Of a stretch of DNA of 64,000 nucleotides, positions 17,144 through 25,987 are shown in pieces. This DNA is from Acidimicrobiia bacterium. GTDB lineage: Bacteria; Actinomycetota; Acidimicrobiia; Acidimicrobiales; CATQHL01. The stretch's first letter is position 1. Each line of letters opens with the position of its first letter. The translations under genes and the position numbers were made by a program. Where the stretch lies: NCBI GenBank assembly GCA_009835395.1, contig VXXM01000079.1, forward strand, positions 20,747 to 84,746, written 5' to 3'. Below the pieces are notes generated by a model that worked only from the letters and a program-made list of their open reading frames with translations, had not been told where the DNA came from and did no database searches.

Positions 17144-18118
17144 TCATGATGCTGCCCTGATGGCCGCCTCGACGATGGCGTCGGTGCCGGGGACGACGGC
17201 GCTCTCGAGTGGGGGGCTGAAGGGGATGGGCGCCCGTGCGGCGCCGACGCGGACCACCGGTGCCCGCAGGTCGGCGAACAGTTCCTCGCTGATGCGGGCG
17301 GAGAGTTCGGCGCCGTAGCCGCCGGTCAGCCAGGCCTCGTGGGCAATGACCGCCCGGCCGGTCCTGGTTATCGACGAGGCCACGGTCTCGAAGTCCAATG
17401 GCCACAGGCTGCGGAGGTCGATCAATTCGGCTGAGATGCCGTGCTCGTCGGCCAGGGTGGCTGCCGCGTCCGTGCCCCGCAGGGTCATCGCCGAGTAGGT
17501 GAGCAGGGTCACGTCGGTGCCTTCCCTGACCACCGAGGCCGAGCCCAGTGGCACCCGGTGGTCACCTTCGGGAACCGGCCCGCGCTTGGCGGTGATCGAC
17601 TTGTTCTCGAGGTAGACGACGGGGTCGTCGTCGTCCATGGCCGAGCGCAGCAGACCCTTGGCGTCGGCGGGGTTGGAGGGCGCCACCACCTTCAGGCCGG
17701 CGACGTGGGTGAACAACGCTTCCAGGCTGCCGGAGTGCTGGGCCGCCGACGATCGCAGGATGCCGTCGGAGGCTCGCAGGACCAGCGGCACGCTGACCTG
17801 GCCGCCGGACATGTAGCGCATCTTGGCGGCCTGGTTGACGATCTCGTCCATGGCGCCGAGGGTGAACTCCAGGAAGCTCATCGACGCCACCGGGCGCAGG
17901 CCGGTCATCGCGGCGCCGACGGCTGCCGACATGATCAGTGCCTCCGAGATGGGCATGTCGATGATCCGGTCGGGGCCGAACTCCTCCAGCAGGCCCCGGA
18001 ACTGGCCGAAGTTGCCACCCCAGCTGATGTCCTCGCCCAGCACGATCACCCGCTCGTCCTCCCGCATGGCGAGGCGGGTGGCGTCCACGGTCGCCTGGCC
18101 GAACGACATGCGCTTCAC
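17144..18118 (-). CDS. 2-oxoacid dehydrogenase E1 component, beta subunit
   Basis: 324 residues. The start is taken as GTG 18118, which overlaps the E1 alpha stop (GTGA); an ATG three codons later (18109) is the alternative. Family blocks: GEDISWGGNFGQF, then RIIDMPISEALIMSAAVGAAMTGLRP cut by position, SMSFLEFTLGAMDEIVNQAAKM, QHSGSLEALFTHVAGLKVVAPS and the C-terminal HEAWLTGGYGAEL. With E1 alpha it forms the thiamine diphosphate alpha2beta2 heterotetramer of pyruvate, acetoin or branched-chain 2-oxoacid dehydrogenases. No E2 acyltransferase or E3 is adjacent, only a free lipoyl domain, so the true substrate is open. Confidence 0.92.
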   Translation of the reverse strand: MKRMSFGQATVDATRLAMREDERVIVLGEDISWGGNFGQFRGLLEEFGPDRIIDMPISEALIMSAAVGAAMTGLRPVASMSFLEFTLGAMDEIVNQAAKMRYMSGGQVSVPLVLRASDGILRSSAAQHSGSLEALFTHVAGLKVVAPSNPADAKGLLRSAMDDDDPVVYLENKSITAKRGPVPEGDHRVPLGSASVVREGTDVTLLTYSAMTLRGTDAAATLADEHGISAELIDLRSLWPLDFETVASSITRTGRAVIAHEAWLTGGYGAELSARISEELFADLRAPVVRVGAARAPIPFSPPLESAVVPGTDAIVEAAIRAAS

Positions 18119-19125
18119 GGGGCGACCTCGCCGGCGGGGGTGTACACGTAGTCCAGGGCCGTGGCGGGGTCCGGGTCCACTGAGGTGACGGCGAACTCCT
18201 CGGCCGCGGCGGTCTCGGCCCGGGCGGCCTCCCAGGTGGCCTCGAGGTCCGCGGCGTCCACCCACCCGGCCGCGACGAGCGCCAACTCCAGCCGGCCGAT
18301 CGGGTCGGCGGCCCGCCACTGCTCCACCTCGGCGGCGTCGCGGTAGACCTCGGCGTCGCCCACGTAGTGGCCGCTGTGGCGGTAGGTGACGCAGTTCAGC
18401 AGGGCCGGCCCCTCGCCGCTGCGGGCCGCCTCCACGGCTGTGCCCACCGCGGCGTACACGGCGCCGGCGTCGTTGCCGTCGAGGGTCATCCCGGGCATGT
18501 CGTAGCCGGTTGCACGAACCGCCAGATCCTCCACGGCCGAGGTGCGACCGATGGCGGTGAACTGGGCGTACTGGTTGTTCTCGCAGACGAACACCACCGG
18601 CAATGCCTTGACGGACGCGAAGTTCAGCGCTTCGTGGAACGGGCCCTTGTTGATGCCGCCGTCGCCGAAGAAGCACACTGCCACCTGCCCCGAGCTCCGC
18701 CGCCGGGCCGACAACCCCGCCCCGGCGGCGATCCCGAACCCGCCGCCGACGATGCCGTTGGCGCCCAGCATGCCGAGCGAGAAATCCGCCACGTGCATGG
18801 AACCACCCCGGCCGCGATTGGCGCCGGTCTCCCTGCCGAACAGCTCGGCCATCAGCCGGTTCGTCGGCATCCCCTTGGCAACGGCGTGGCCGTGGCCCCG
18901 ATGGGTGGAGGTGATGTAGTCGTCGTCGCGGAGGTGTCGGCAGGTGGCCGCGGCGATCGCCTCCTGGCCGAGGTAGGTGTGCACGAAGCCGGGCAGCTTC
19001 CCCGCCGCGAACAGCTCCGTCACCCTTGTCTCGAAGACGCGGATGCGCACCATCGTGGCGTGGATCGGCAGGGCCACCTCCGGGCTGAGGCCGGCGAGGG
19101 TGGCGGGACCTGTCGGCGGCCGCAT
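18115..19125 (-). CDS. 2-oxoacid dehydrogenase E1 component, alpha subunit
   Basis: 336 residues, the usual length. The thiamine diphosphate motif GDG...NN is present: FFGDGGINKGPFHEALNFAS, then VFVCENNQYAQ. The phosphorylation-loop region (TYRHSGHYVGD) and HRGHGHAVAKG are as in PDH/acetoin dehydrogenase E1 alpha. It decarboxylates the 2-oxoacid and reductively acylates a lipoyl domain together with E1 beta, with which it overlaps by 4 bp. It lies 48 bp after the SDR gene in a leftward operon that starts with the RraA-like gene at 20851. Confidence 0.92.
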   Translation of the reverse strand: MRPPTGPATLAGLSPEVALPIHATMVRIRVFETRVTELFAAGKLPGFVHTYLGQEAIAAATCRHLRDDDYITSTHRGHGHAVAKGMPTNRLMAELFGRETGANRGRGGSMHVADFSLGMLGANGIVGGGFGIAAGAGLSARRRSSGQVAVCFFGDGGINKGPFHEALNFASVKALPVVFVCENNQYAQFTAIGRTSAVEDLAVRATGYDMPGMTLDGNDAGAVYAAVGTAVEAARSGEGPALLNCVTYRHSGHYVGDAEVYRDAAEVEQWRAADPIGRLELALVAAGWVDAADLEATWEAARAETAAAEEFAVTSVDPDPATALDYVYTPAGEVAP

Positions 19126-19173
19126 CGTTCTATCGCCGGGTTCCGAGCCGCCGGGAGGGGTGTTTCGACGGCG

Positions 19174-19935
19174 TCACTGGGCCAGGTAGCCGCCGTCGAC
19201 GGCCAGGATGTGCCCGGTCACCATGGCGGCCGCGTCGGAGGCCAGGAAGATCGCCGGTCCGACGATCTCCTCCGGCTGACCGATCCTCCCGAGGGGGGTG
19301 CGCGACTCCCAGTCCGCTCGCATGTCCGGCTCGCGCTCCCACTGGGCCAGCACGATGGCCGACTCGAACTGCGAGGGGGCGATTGCGTTGACTCGCACAC
19401 CCTGGGGTGCCCACTCGATGGCGAGCGTCCGGGTCAGTGCCACCACCCCACCCTTGGAGGCCTGGTAGCCGAGGCTGCCCGGGAAGCCCGCCAGGCCGCC
19501 GACGGAGGCGATGTTGATGATCGAGCCCGACCCCGCGGGAACCATGTGGCGCCCGGCCGCCCGGCAGGCCAGGTAGGTGCCGCGCAGGTTGATCTCCATC
19601 ACCGAGTCCCAGAGTTCCTCGGGGTAGTCCACCGCGGGGGAGCGTCCCCCGACGCCGGCGCTGTTCACGAGCACGTTGATGCGGCCGGCATCGACGACCA
19701 ACCCGTCGACGGCCGCAGCGACCGCGTCGGCATCGGTCACGTCCGCGGTGAAGGCATCCGCAGCCTCGCCGATCGACAGGGCCGCCTCCTCGTTGCCGGC
19801 AGCGTCGCGATCGACGCAGCGCACCCGGGCGCCCGCCTCGGCGAACCCTGTGGCGATGGCCCGGCCCAGCCCGCTGGCGGCGCCGGTGACGAGGGCGACC
19901 TGGCCGTCGAGCGAGAAGTGAGCCAGGGCGGTCAC
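19174..19935 (-). CDS. Short-chain dehydrogenase/reductase, FabG-like
   Basis: 253 residues starting with GTG 19935, overlapping the lipoyl gene stop by 4 bp. The Rossmann motif is VTGAASGLGRAIA (GxxxGxG), with NSAG and the catalytic YQASKGG (YxxxK) after an INIASVGG serine block. It is a classical SDR that probably oxidises or reduces a hydroxy/keto substrate with NAD(P)H. In this operon it may produce or use the 2-oxoacid or hydroxyacid that E1 handles, but that is inference from the neighbourhood. Confidence 0.9.
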   Translation of the reverse strand: MTALAHFSLDGQVALVTGAASGLGRAIATGFAEAGARVRCVDRDAAGNEEAALSIGEAADAFTADVTDADAVAAAVDGLVVDAGRINVLVNSAGVGGRSPAVDYPEELWDSVMEINLRGTYLACRAAGRHMVPAGSGSIINIASVGGLAGFPGSLGYQASKGGVVALTRTLAIEWAPQGVRVNAIAPSQFESAIVLAQWEREPDMRADWESRTPLGRIGQPEEIVGPAIFLASDAAAMVTGHILAVDGGYLAQ

Positions 19936-20180
19936 GCCACTATGTGGCCGATGGTCGCCCCGACGTCGACCTCCACGTCGCCGGAGGGGTCGGCATCGAC
20001 CGCGATCTCGAGAGTGCCGGTGGCGGGCGCCTCGATGGCCGTCTCGGCCTTCTCGGACTCGACGATTACCAACTCCTCACCCTCCTCGACGCGCGTACCG
20101 GACTCGCGCAGCCATTCCACGATGAGCACGCTCTCCACGACGCCGGAGTGCGGGACGACGATGGCCATCCGGGCGGCCAT
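19932..20180 (-). CDS. Free-standing lipoyl/biotinyl-attachment domain protein
   Basis: 82 residues, all one lipoyl domain. The modification turn is VESEKAETAI with Lys44 as the likely lipoylated residue, followed by the APATGTLEI beta-turn. There is no peripheral-subunit-binding domain and no catalytic E2 domain. In 2-oxoacid dehydrogenases this arm normally hangs on the E2 acyltransferase, so a separate lipoyl protein beside E1 alpha/beta is unusual; it might shuttle acyl groups to an E2 encoded elsewhere. Start and stop overlap both neighbours (TGATG with RraA, GTGA with SDR), so expression is tightly coupled. Confidence 0.88.
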   Translation of the reverse strand: MAARMAIVVPHSGVVESVLIVEWLRESGTRVEEGEELVIVESEKAETAIEAPATGTLEIAVDADPSGDVEVDVGATIGHIVA

Positions 20181-20851
20181 CAGATGTAGCCGTGCTTCTC
20201 GAGCCCCTCGGCGGGGGAGAGGCCGCGGCGCATGTCCTCCCGCACCAGGTCCTCGCCTGCCATCACGGTCTCGGAGTCCGCCAGCACTTGCTCCGCCTCG
20301 CCTGCGGGGATCACGAGGATGCCGTCGAAGTCGGCGTGGATCACGTCGCCGGGGTGGATCTCCACGTCGCCGATGGTCACGGGCACCTGCGTGGCCGCCA
20401 TCTCCCAGCGGCCGATGGCGTTCAGCGGCGACATGTCGCGGTAGAAGACCTGCAGCCCGATGTCGCGCAGCCCGTCGGTGTCGCGCAGGTTGCCGTCGAG
20501 GATGACGCCCACGCAGCCGTGCACCTGCGCGGCGTTGCCGGTGAGTTCGCCGAAGTGGCCGACGGGGCTGTCGCGGTTGACCGACACCAACACATCATCG
20601 GGCTGGATGCCGTCGAACATCCGCAGGTATGACTGGATGCGCCCGACGCCCTCGTCCCACGGCAGGTGCTCGGCGATGGGGACGCCCAGAACCGTGCGGG
20701 CGATGCCGACGATCCGCTGGGTGGGGAACAGCGGCCTGAGGTACGACGGCAGGACGCGCTCTTCGCGGCCGCCCCGGTAGATGGCGTCGCAAACCGCCGT
20801 CATGGGTATGCGCCGGAAGCGCTCGCACAGCTCCGCCCGAGGTATCGCCAT
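20180..20851 (-). CDS. RraA-family aldolase/decarboxylase-like protein
   Basis: 223 residues. Conserved blocks of the RraA / 4-hydroxy-4-methyl-2-oxoglutarate aldolase family are visible: GVILDGNLRDTDGL (the Arg-Asp pair contacts substrate and metal), YRDMSPLNAIG, and VIHADFDGILVIP. Enzymes of this fold cleave or decarboxylate 2-oxo-4-carboxylic acids such as oxaloacetate or HMG, giving pyruvate; others regulate RNase E. Pyruvate formation would suit the 2-oxoacid dehydrogenase encoded downstream. First gene of the leftward operon; a 92 bp divergent promoter region separates it from ridA. Confidence 0.85.
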   Translation of the reverse strand: MAIPRAELCERFRRIPMTAVCDAIYRGGREERVLPSYLRPLFPTQRIVGIARTVLGVPIAEHLPWDEGVGRIQSYLRMFDGIQPDDVLVSVNRDSPVGHFGELTGNAAQVHGCVGVILDGNLRDTDGLRDIGLQVFYRDMSPLNAIGRWEMAATQVPVTIGDVEIHPGDVIHADFDGILVIPAGEAEQVLADSETVMAGEDLVREDMRRGLSPAEGLEKHGYI

Positions 20852-20943
20852 GGCGCCGAACGTACTCCAACGTGGGTATCGGCGGGACGGGCACGCCGCG
20901 TCTACAGTCTCCGAACCGACCGCGAACAGCCTCGGGAGGGCCC

Positions 20944-21363
20944 ATGAAGCGCGTCTACGAGGTCCCGGACGGACCGCCGGGCCATCCGTTCCTGTCGCCG
21001 GTGATCAGGGCGGGGGATTTCGTCTTCGTGTCGGGCAACGCCGGGCTCTTGCCGCGCAGTTCGGCGACCGCCGGGGACGGCAGTTGGCAGCCGGGCGCCC
21101 TCGTGGAGGGGGGCATCGAGGCCGAGACCCGCCAGACATTGGAAAACATCAAGACGGCCCTCGAGGCCGCCGGCGCACAGCTGTCCGACGTGGTCAAGGT
21201 CAACACGTTCCTGCGCGACGTCGACCGCCACTTCGGTGCCTACAACAAGGTCTACCTGGAGTACTTCCCGACCGAGCCACCCACCCGCACAACCGTCGGA
21301 GCGAAGATCTACGGAAACATCCTCGTCGAGATCGAGTGCGTGGCCTACGCACCGGAGTCCTGA
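20944..21363 (+). CDS. RidA-family imine/enamine deaminase
   Basis: 139 residues from ATG 20944, with GGGAGGG just upstream. RidA/YjgF signature elements are present: FVFVSGNAGL, GGIEAETRQTLENIKTALEAAG, VVKVNTFLRD and the closing TTVGAKIYGNILVEIECVA. The conserved Arg that binds the carboxylate in true RidA (usually in an RxxxxV block) is replaced by the KIYGN context, so it may belong to a Rid subfamily. RidA proteins hydrolyse reactive 2-aminoacrylate-type intermediates released by PLP enzymes. It sits 3 bp upstream of a PLP-dependent deaminase-like gene, a fitting pair. Confidence 0.87.
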   Translation: MKRVYEVPDGPPGHPFLSPVIRAGDFVFVSGNAGLLPRSSATAGDGSWQPGALVEGGIEAETRQTLENIKTALEAAGAQLSDVVKVNTFLRDVDRHFGAYNKVYLEYFPTEPPTRTTVGAKIYGNILVEIECVAYAPES

Positions 21364-21366
21364 GCC

Positions 21367-22668
21367 ATGAGCAGCCGAACAGCCGGCTGGAGCCGGCACT
21401 ACGACCTAGCCAACGCCGATCTCGGCTGGCAGTACAAGGGTTGGCTGCTGTCACCGGGCGCCGCCGACCTCGATTCAGTCGCCTCGGCGGGGCTGAACCT
21501 GTTCGCCGACGACTTCATGTTCCCGGTGATGGTGATCTCCCACAGCGATCTGATGCACAACATCGATGTCGTCGCCCGGTTCTGCGCTGACAGTGGCGTG
21601 TCGCTGGCCCCGCACGGCAAGACGACCATGTCGCCCGAGTTGTCACACCTGCAGCTCGAGGCGGGCGCCTGGGCCATCACCGCCTCGACGGGTAGCCAGG
21701 CGCGCATCTTCCGGGCCTTCGACATCGGTCGGATCCTCATCGCGCACCAGGTCGTGGATCCGGCAGCGGTCACCTGGATGGCCGACGAGCTCGACGCCCA
21801 TCCGGACGTGGACTTGCTGTGCCTGATCGACTCCGTCGAATGCGTCGACCTGATGGAGGCGGCACTGGCCGGACGACCCGCAGGGCGGCCCATCGACGGG
21901 CTCGTGGAGCTGGGCATGATGGCAGGCCGAACCGGCTGCCGCACGATCGACGGTGCGGTGCAGGTGGCCGAGCGGATCGCCGCCTCCGACCGGATCCGCC
22001 TGGTCGGGGTGGAGGGCTACGAGGGCATCCTGCACTTCCACGGCGACGACTTCAGCGAGGTCGACGAGTTCCTCCACCGCATGCGGGAGCTCACCGAGCG
22101 ACTCGCCGCAGCCGGGCACTTCGACCATCTCGAGGAGGTGATCGTCACCGCCGGCGGCAGCATGTTCCCCGACCGGGTGGTGGAGATCCTGGGCAGCGGC
22201 TGGGACATCGGCCGGCCGGTGCGGCCGGTGATCCGCCCCGGTGGCTACGCCACGCACGACTCGAAGATGTACACCGACTCGGGCCCGTTCGGCGTGCGGG
22301 CGCCGATGGACACCTACCCGGCCCTGCGCCCCGCGCTGACGTTGTGGTCCTACGTGGTCTCCCGGCCGGAACCCGATCTGGCCCTGCTCGGCTTCGGCAA
22401 GCGCGACGGCTCCTACGACGTTGACCTGCCCATGCCCGAGGTGCTCCGCCGCGGCGGCGAGATGTACGACATCGCCGGCCGACTCAAGGTGTTCGAACTC
22501 AACGACCAGCACGCCTTCGTGCGCATCGCCCCAGGATTCGACCTCAGAGTCGGCGACCAGGTGGGATGCGGGATCAGCCACCCCTGCACCTCGTTCGAAC
22601 GCTGGCGGGCCATCCCCGTCACCGACGACGACCACGACATCGTCGGCTCCGTGCGTACGTTCTTCTAG
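21367..22668 (+). CDS. DSD1/D-threonine-aldolase-type PLP enzyme (amino acid deaminase-like)
   Basis: 433 residues. The N-terminal alanine-racemase-fold barrel carries the PLP lysine in APHGKTTMSP (Lys85). The C-terminal D-serine-dehydratase-like domain has the zinc-site pattern CGISHPCTSF. Such enzymes eliminate water and ammonia from D-serine-like hydroxy amino acids or cleave D-threonine; the exact amino acid is not readable. The gene follows ridA by 3 bp. RidA would detoxify the 2-aminoacrylate it could release. It ends 12 bp before the convergent M81 peptidase gene. Confidence 0.85.
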   Translation: MSSRTAGWSRHYDLANADLGWQYKGWLLSPGAADLDSVASAGLNLFADDFMFPVMVISHSDLMHNIDVVARFCADSGVSLAPHGKTTMSPELSHLQLEAGAWAITASTGSQARIFRAFDIGRILIAHQVVDPAAVTWMADELDAHPDVDLLCLIDSVECVDLMEAALAGRPAGRPIDGLVELGMMAGRTGCRTIDGAVQVAERIAASDRIRLVGVEGYEGILHFHGDDFSEVDEFLHRMRELTERLAAAGHFDHLEEVIVTAGGSMFPDRVVEILGSGWDIGRPVRPVIRPGGYATHDSKMYTDSGPFGVRAPMDTYPALRPALTLWSYVVSRPEPDLALLGFGKRDGSYDVDLPMPEVLRRGGEMYDIAGRLKVFELNDQHAFVRIAPGFDLRVGDQVGCGISHPCTSFERWRAIPVTDDDHDIVGSVRTFF

Positions 22669-22680
22669 GCCGCCTCGGAT

Positions 22681-24174
22681 TCAGGCGAAGACAGTCGGCC
22701 GCAGGCCGGCGATGTCGTCGTCGAGGGGGAAGAACGGACGCTGCATCCGCTCGAACGGCAGTGATCGCACCGAGGCGGGCGTGGGTCCGGGGGAGTCGAT
22801 GACGATCACGGGGGCGTCCGGGTACACCATCCGGTAGTTCATCGGGTTCTTGGCCACGGCGAACTTCGGGGTGAGTGCGTCCACGCCCACCGAGGTGTAC
22901 TGCTCGCCGGTCCACTCGTAGGTGGGATGGGTGGCGATGACGATCAGCAACCCGCCGGACCGCAAGACCGCCGTCGGGCCCATCTCGCCGATCACACCCT
23001 CCCAGATGCCGCCCTCGTAGACGAAATCGCCGTCGGTGAGCGCCTCCACGATGCCGGTCACGGTGATCGCTTCGCCCCAGCGCGGATCCAGTTGGTGGCC
23101 CAGCCGGACCGTCACCGCCGCGTCGATACCTGCGGCGTGGCATTGCGCGGCCGCCGCGGGGTCCACCACCGGGGCGACGGACACCGCATCCGGCGCGTGC
23201 CGCAGCAACGCTGCGATGCAGGCCACGCTGTCGCCGGCTGCGCCGCCCCCGCAGGCGTCGGCGGTCTCCATCAGCACGATCGGCTGGTCGTCGATCGCCA
23301 GGCCTTGCCGGACGGCCTCGGCGGGGCTCGACATGGCCGGCTCGAACTCGTGGCGCCGCTGCCAGTACTCCTCGGCGAGCGCGACCGCTGCCTGCCGGGC
23401 ACCGGCGGCGTCGCCGTCGGTGATGACGAGCCCGCCGCTGCCCATGCCGGGGCGGTCGATGAACGGATGGACCAGGAACATGCTGGTGGAGAGCACGTCG
23501 GGGCGTTCCTCCAGCGCCTTGGCCTTGCGCATCATGTCGGCGAACGGGCCGTCGCCCTCGGTGGAGCCGTTGACAGCGCCCGTCAACACCGGCACCTTGG
23601 CCATCACCATCGTCGGGTGTGCCGCGCCGACGGCGGTATCGACGATCAGCGAGGCACCGCGCCGGCCGGTGGTGTAGGCGTCACGGTGGGGGTAGGTCTC
23701 CCAGGCGACCAGCCCGTCGGCGTTGGTGACCATGTCCTCGGTGACGTGTGCGTGGAGGTCGAGAGTGGCAACGATCGGGACCTCGGGACCGACGAGGGCG
23801 CGGGCGCGCGCCAGCAGGTCGCCCTCGATGTCGTGCACCGTCTCGGACACGGCGGCGCCGTGCAGTGCCAGCAGCACTGCGTCGACCGGCACAACCGCCT
23901 CGAGAGCCGCCAGAAGATGGCGGCGGAGCGTCTCGTAACACTCGGTGGTGAGTGGCCCGCCGGGGCTCGTCGAGGCGAACAGCAGGGGTACGGGTTGCGC
24001 TCCCCGCTCGGCCAGCACCTCCAGCATCCCGCCCATCACACCCCCGGCGACCTCCAGAACGTCGTCGCCGTAGCGGAGTTCGAATCGCTCGAAGGCGGCG
24101 ACGTCGATCGGCTGCCCGCCGAAGTCGTTGCACTCGGTCAGGATCCCGCCGACCGCCACGCGTGGTGAGGGCAT
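22681..24174 (-). CDS. M81-family metallopeptidase (microcystinase MlrC-like)
   Basis: 497 residues, the usual family size. N-terminal block RVAVGGILTECNDF, metal-site region TLDLHAHVTEDMV and WETYPHRDAYTTG with conserved His/Asp, and a C-terminal VVIDSPGPTPASVRSLPFER tail match the M81/MlrC family (DUF1485 plus C-terminal domain). MlrC is a zinc enzyme that cleaves linearised microcystin peptides; most M81 proteins instead sit next to peptide or amino-acid transporters and act on unknown small peptides or amides. Last gene of a leftward operon with an ABC importer and an amidohydrolase. Confidence 0.88.
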   Translation of the reverse strand: MPSPRVAVGGILTECNDFGGQPIDVAAFERFELRYGDDVLEVAGGVMGGMLEVLAERGAQPVPLLFASTSPGGPLTTECYETLRRHLLAALEAVVPVDAVLLALHGAAVSETVHDIEGDLLARARALVGPEVPIVATLDLHAHVTEDMVTNADGLVAWETYPHRDAYTTGRRGASLIVDTAVGAAHPTMVMAKVPVLTGAVNGSTEGDGPFADMMRKAKALEERPDVLSTSMFLVHPFIDRPGMGSGGLVITDGDAAGARQAAVALAEEYWQRRHEFEPAMSSPAEAVRQGLAIDDQPIVLMETADACGGGAAGDSVACIAALLRHAPDAVSVAPVVDPAAAAQCHAAGIDAAVTVRLGHQLDPRWGEAITVTGIVEALTDGDFVYEGGIWEGVIGEMGPTAVLRSGGLLIVIATHPTYEWTGEQYTSVGVDALTPKFAVAKNPMNYRMVYPDAPVIVIDSPGPTPASVRSLPFERMQRPFFPLDDDIAGLRPTVFA

Positions 24175-24207
24175 GTTCCGGCCTCCTCTCCTCTGGCTCG
24201 CCGGTCG

Positions 24208-25074
24208 TCAGTCCAGGCCGTAGGCCCGGCAGGCGGATCGCCATTGCAGGTCCTCGGTGGCCTCGGCGTCCAGCGGAGCGATGAGCGCCTCGAAGGCCTC
24301 GACCTGGCGCGGGTAGCCGCCGCCGACGTTGCACACCGGCCAGTCGCTGCCGAACATCAGGCGCCCGGAACCGAAGGACTCGAGGGCCACCTCGAAGGCG
24401 CCGCGCAGGTCGTCGGGCGTCCAGTCGGCGTGCGGCGTGACGTTGTGAAGCCCCGAGACCTTGGCGAACACGTTCGGGAAGCTCGCCACCGCGCCCATCA
24501 ACTCCACCCAGCGCGGGAAGTCGTCGGTGCCGATGGGTGGCTTGTTCAGGTGGTCGATCACGATGTGGAGGTCGCCGACCGCACTCGCCAGGGTGGGCAC
24601 GTGCTCGAGGTGGCGCAACTGCACCCCCACGAAGTCGTAGGCCATCCCGTGCTCCGCCAGCACGCTCAGGCTCTCGCCGACCTCCGGTCGCAGCACCCAG
24701 TCGGGGTCGGGCTCGTCGTGGATCAGGTGACGGATCCCCACGACCGGCCCGGCGGCCTGCAGGGCGTCCAGTGCCGCGGGTGCGCTCTCGGGGTCGAGCA
24801 GGTCGAACCAGCCGACGACGGCGGTGACCCGGTTGCCGGCAGCCGTCACGGCGAGCATGGCCTCGGTGTCGGCGAGGCTGTTCTCGGCCTGGACGAGAAT
24901 CGCTTCGGTCACACCTGCGGCCTCGATGTGCTCCCGTGCCTCGTCAACGCGGAACGTCCTACGGAGTTGGTGGAACGCCGGCGGCAGGTCGGCGTCCAGC
25001 CAGGCGTATTCGCACTGGTCGAGGTCCCACTGGTGGAGGTGGGTGTCGATGAGCCGGGTGGCGGTTTCAGACAT
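24208..25074 (-). CDS. Amidohydrolase family protein (PF04909-type, lactonase-like)
   Basis: 288 residues from ATG 25074, chosen because GGAGG lies 8 bp upstream on the minus strand. The entry motif IDTHLHQWD gives the HxH metal ligands; HLNKPP and LMFGSDWPVCNVGGGY supply later active-site His/Asp residues. This pattern is shared by L-fuconolactonase, L-rhamnono-lactonase and pyrone-dicarboxylate lactonase-type enzymes, which open sugar or pyrone lactones. Placed between the MalG-type permease and the M81 peptidase, so it likely processes the imported substrate. Confidence 0.87.
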   Translation of the reverse strand: MSETATRLIDTHLHQWDLDQCEYAWLDADLPPAFHQLRRTFRVDEAREHIEAAGVTEAILVQAENSLADTEAMLAVTAAGNRVTAVVGWFDLLDPESAPAALDALQAAGPVVGIRHLIHDEPDPDWVLRPEVGESLSVLAEHGMAYDFVGVQLRHLEHVPTLASAVGDLHIVIDHLNKPPIGTDDFPRWVELMGAVASFPNVFAKVSGLHNVTPHADWTPDDLRGAFEVALESFGSGRLMFGSDWPVCNVGGGYPRQVEAFEALIAPLDAEATEDLQWRSACRAYGLD

Positions 25075-25180
25075 GGTCTCGGCCTCCGGATGATGTTCGG
25101 GCAGGATGGCGTTCACGGGCTCGAGCGACGCGACGGCGCCGCTTGCTGCCGGCAGGCGATGGGCTGTGCACGGCCACCCC

Positions 25181-25987
25181 TCACTTGGTGGCGCCCGCGG
25201 TGAGGCCGCGGACGAAGTACCTCTGCAGCAGCAGGTAGAACACCAGCACCGGGATCGACACGAAGAGCATGTAGCTGAAGAGCTGCCCGTAGTTCACGTC
25301 GAACTGCCCGACCGACCGGAACAACCCGACGGTGACCGTGTTGCCCTGCAGCGGACCCAGCAGCACCAGCGGGGGCAGGAACTCGTTCCACACCCAAACC
25401 CCGCAGATCACCAGCACGCTCGCCGTGGCCGGCCGCAGCAGCGGCAGGATCACCGACCAGTAGATGGATGCCAGGGAGGCGCCGTCTATCGAGGCCGCTT
25501 CGGCCAGCTCCCTCGGGATCGACCGCATGAAGCCGCGATACACGAGCACGGCGAACGGGGCGTAGTAGGCGCACAGGAACAGGATGAGTCCCGGGAAGCT
25601 GTTCTCCAGCCCGACGTACTTCAGCACCCGGAACACCGGGATCAGGATCACCGGAGTCGGCAGGATCAGGCCGAAGAGAATGACGGTGCCGACGGTGTTG
25701 CTGATCCAGCTGTTGGACATGTGGAGGGCGAACGCCAGCATCGAGGACACGACCATGATCAGGGCGATCGTCGAACCCGTGATGAGCAGCGAGTTCACCA
25801 GCCCGCCGGTCACGTCCCCGACGCTGAGCACCCCCGACATGCCGTCCAGGGTCGGACCGATGGGCGGCTTGGCCGGCGATCGCAGGATCTCGGGGTCGGT
25901 CTTGAAGGCGTTGGCGATCACCAGGTACAGGGGGAACAGGAAGAAGGCCGAGACGACGATCGCCAGCAGTGCCCGGAGCTGGCGCAT
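25181..25987 (-). CDS. Carbohydrate ABC importer permease, MalG type
   Basis: 268 residues from ATG 25987, overlapping the MalF-type stop (TGATG). Six hydrophobic spans are apparent. The EAA loop that docks on the ATPase reads EAASIDGASLASIYWSVILPLL, cut here by position, near residue 190. The C-terminus ends RYFVRGLTAGATK, typical of MalG-like CUT1 permeases. It forms the membrane channel with the adjacent MalF-type subunit. No dedicated ATPase is in the operon, so a shared MsmK/UgpC-type ATPase encoded elsewhere is likely. Confidence 0.92.
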   Translation of the reverse strand: MRQLRALLAIVVSAFFLFPLYLVIANAFKTDPEILRSPAKPPIGPTLDGMSGVLSVGDVTGGLVNSLLITGSTIALIMVVSSMLAFALHMSNSWISNTVGTVILFGLILPTPVILIPVFRVLKYVGLENSFPGLILFLCAYYAPFAVLVYRGFMRSIPRELAEAASIDGASLASIYWSVILPLLRPATASVLVICGVWVWNEFLPPLVLLGPLQGNTVTVGLFRSVGQFDVNYGQLFSYMLFVSIPVLVFYLLLQRYFVRGLTAGATK

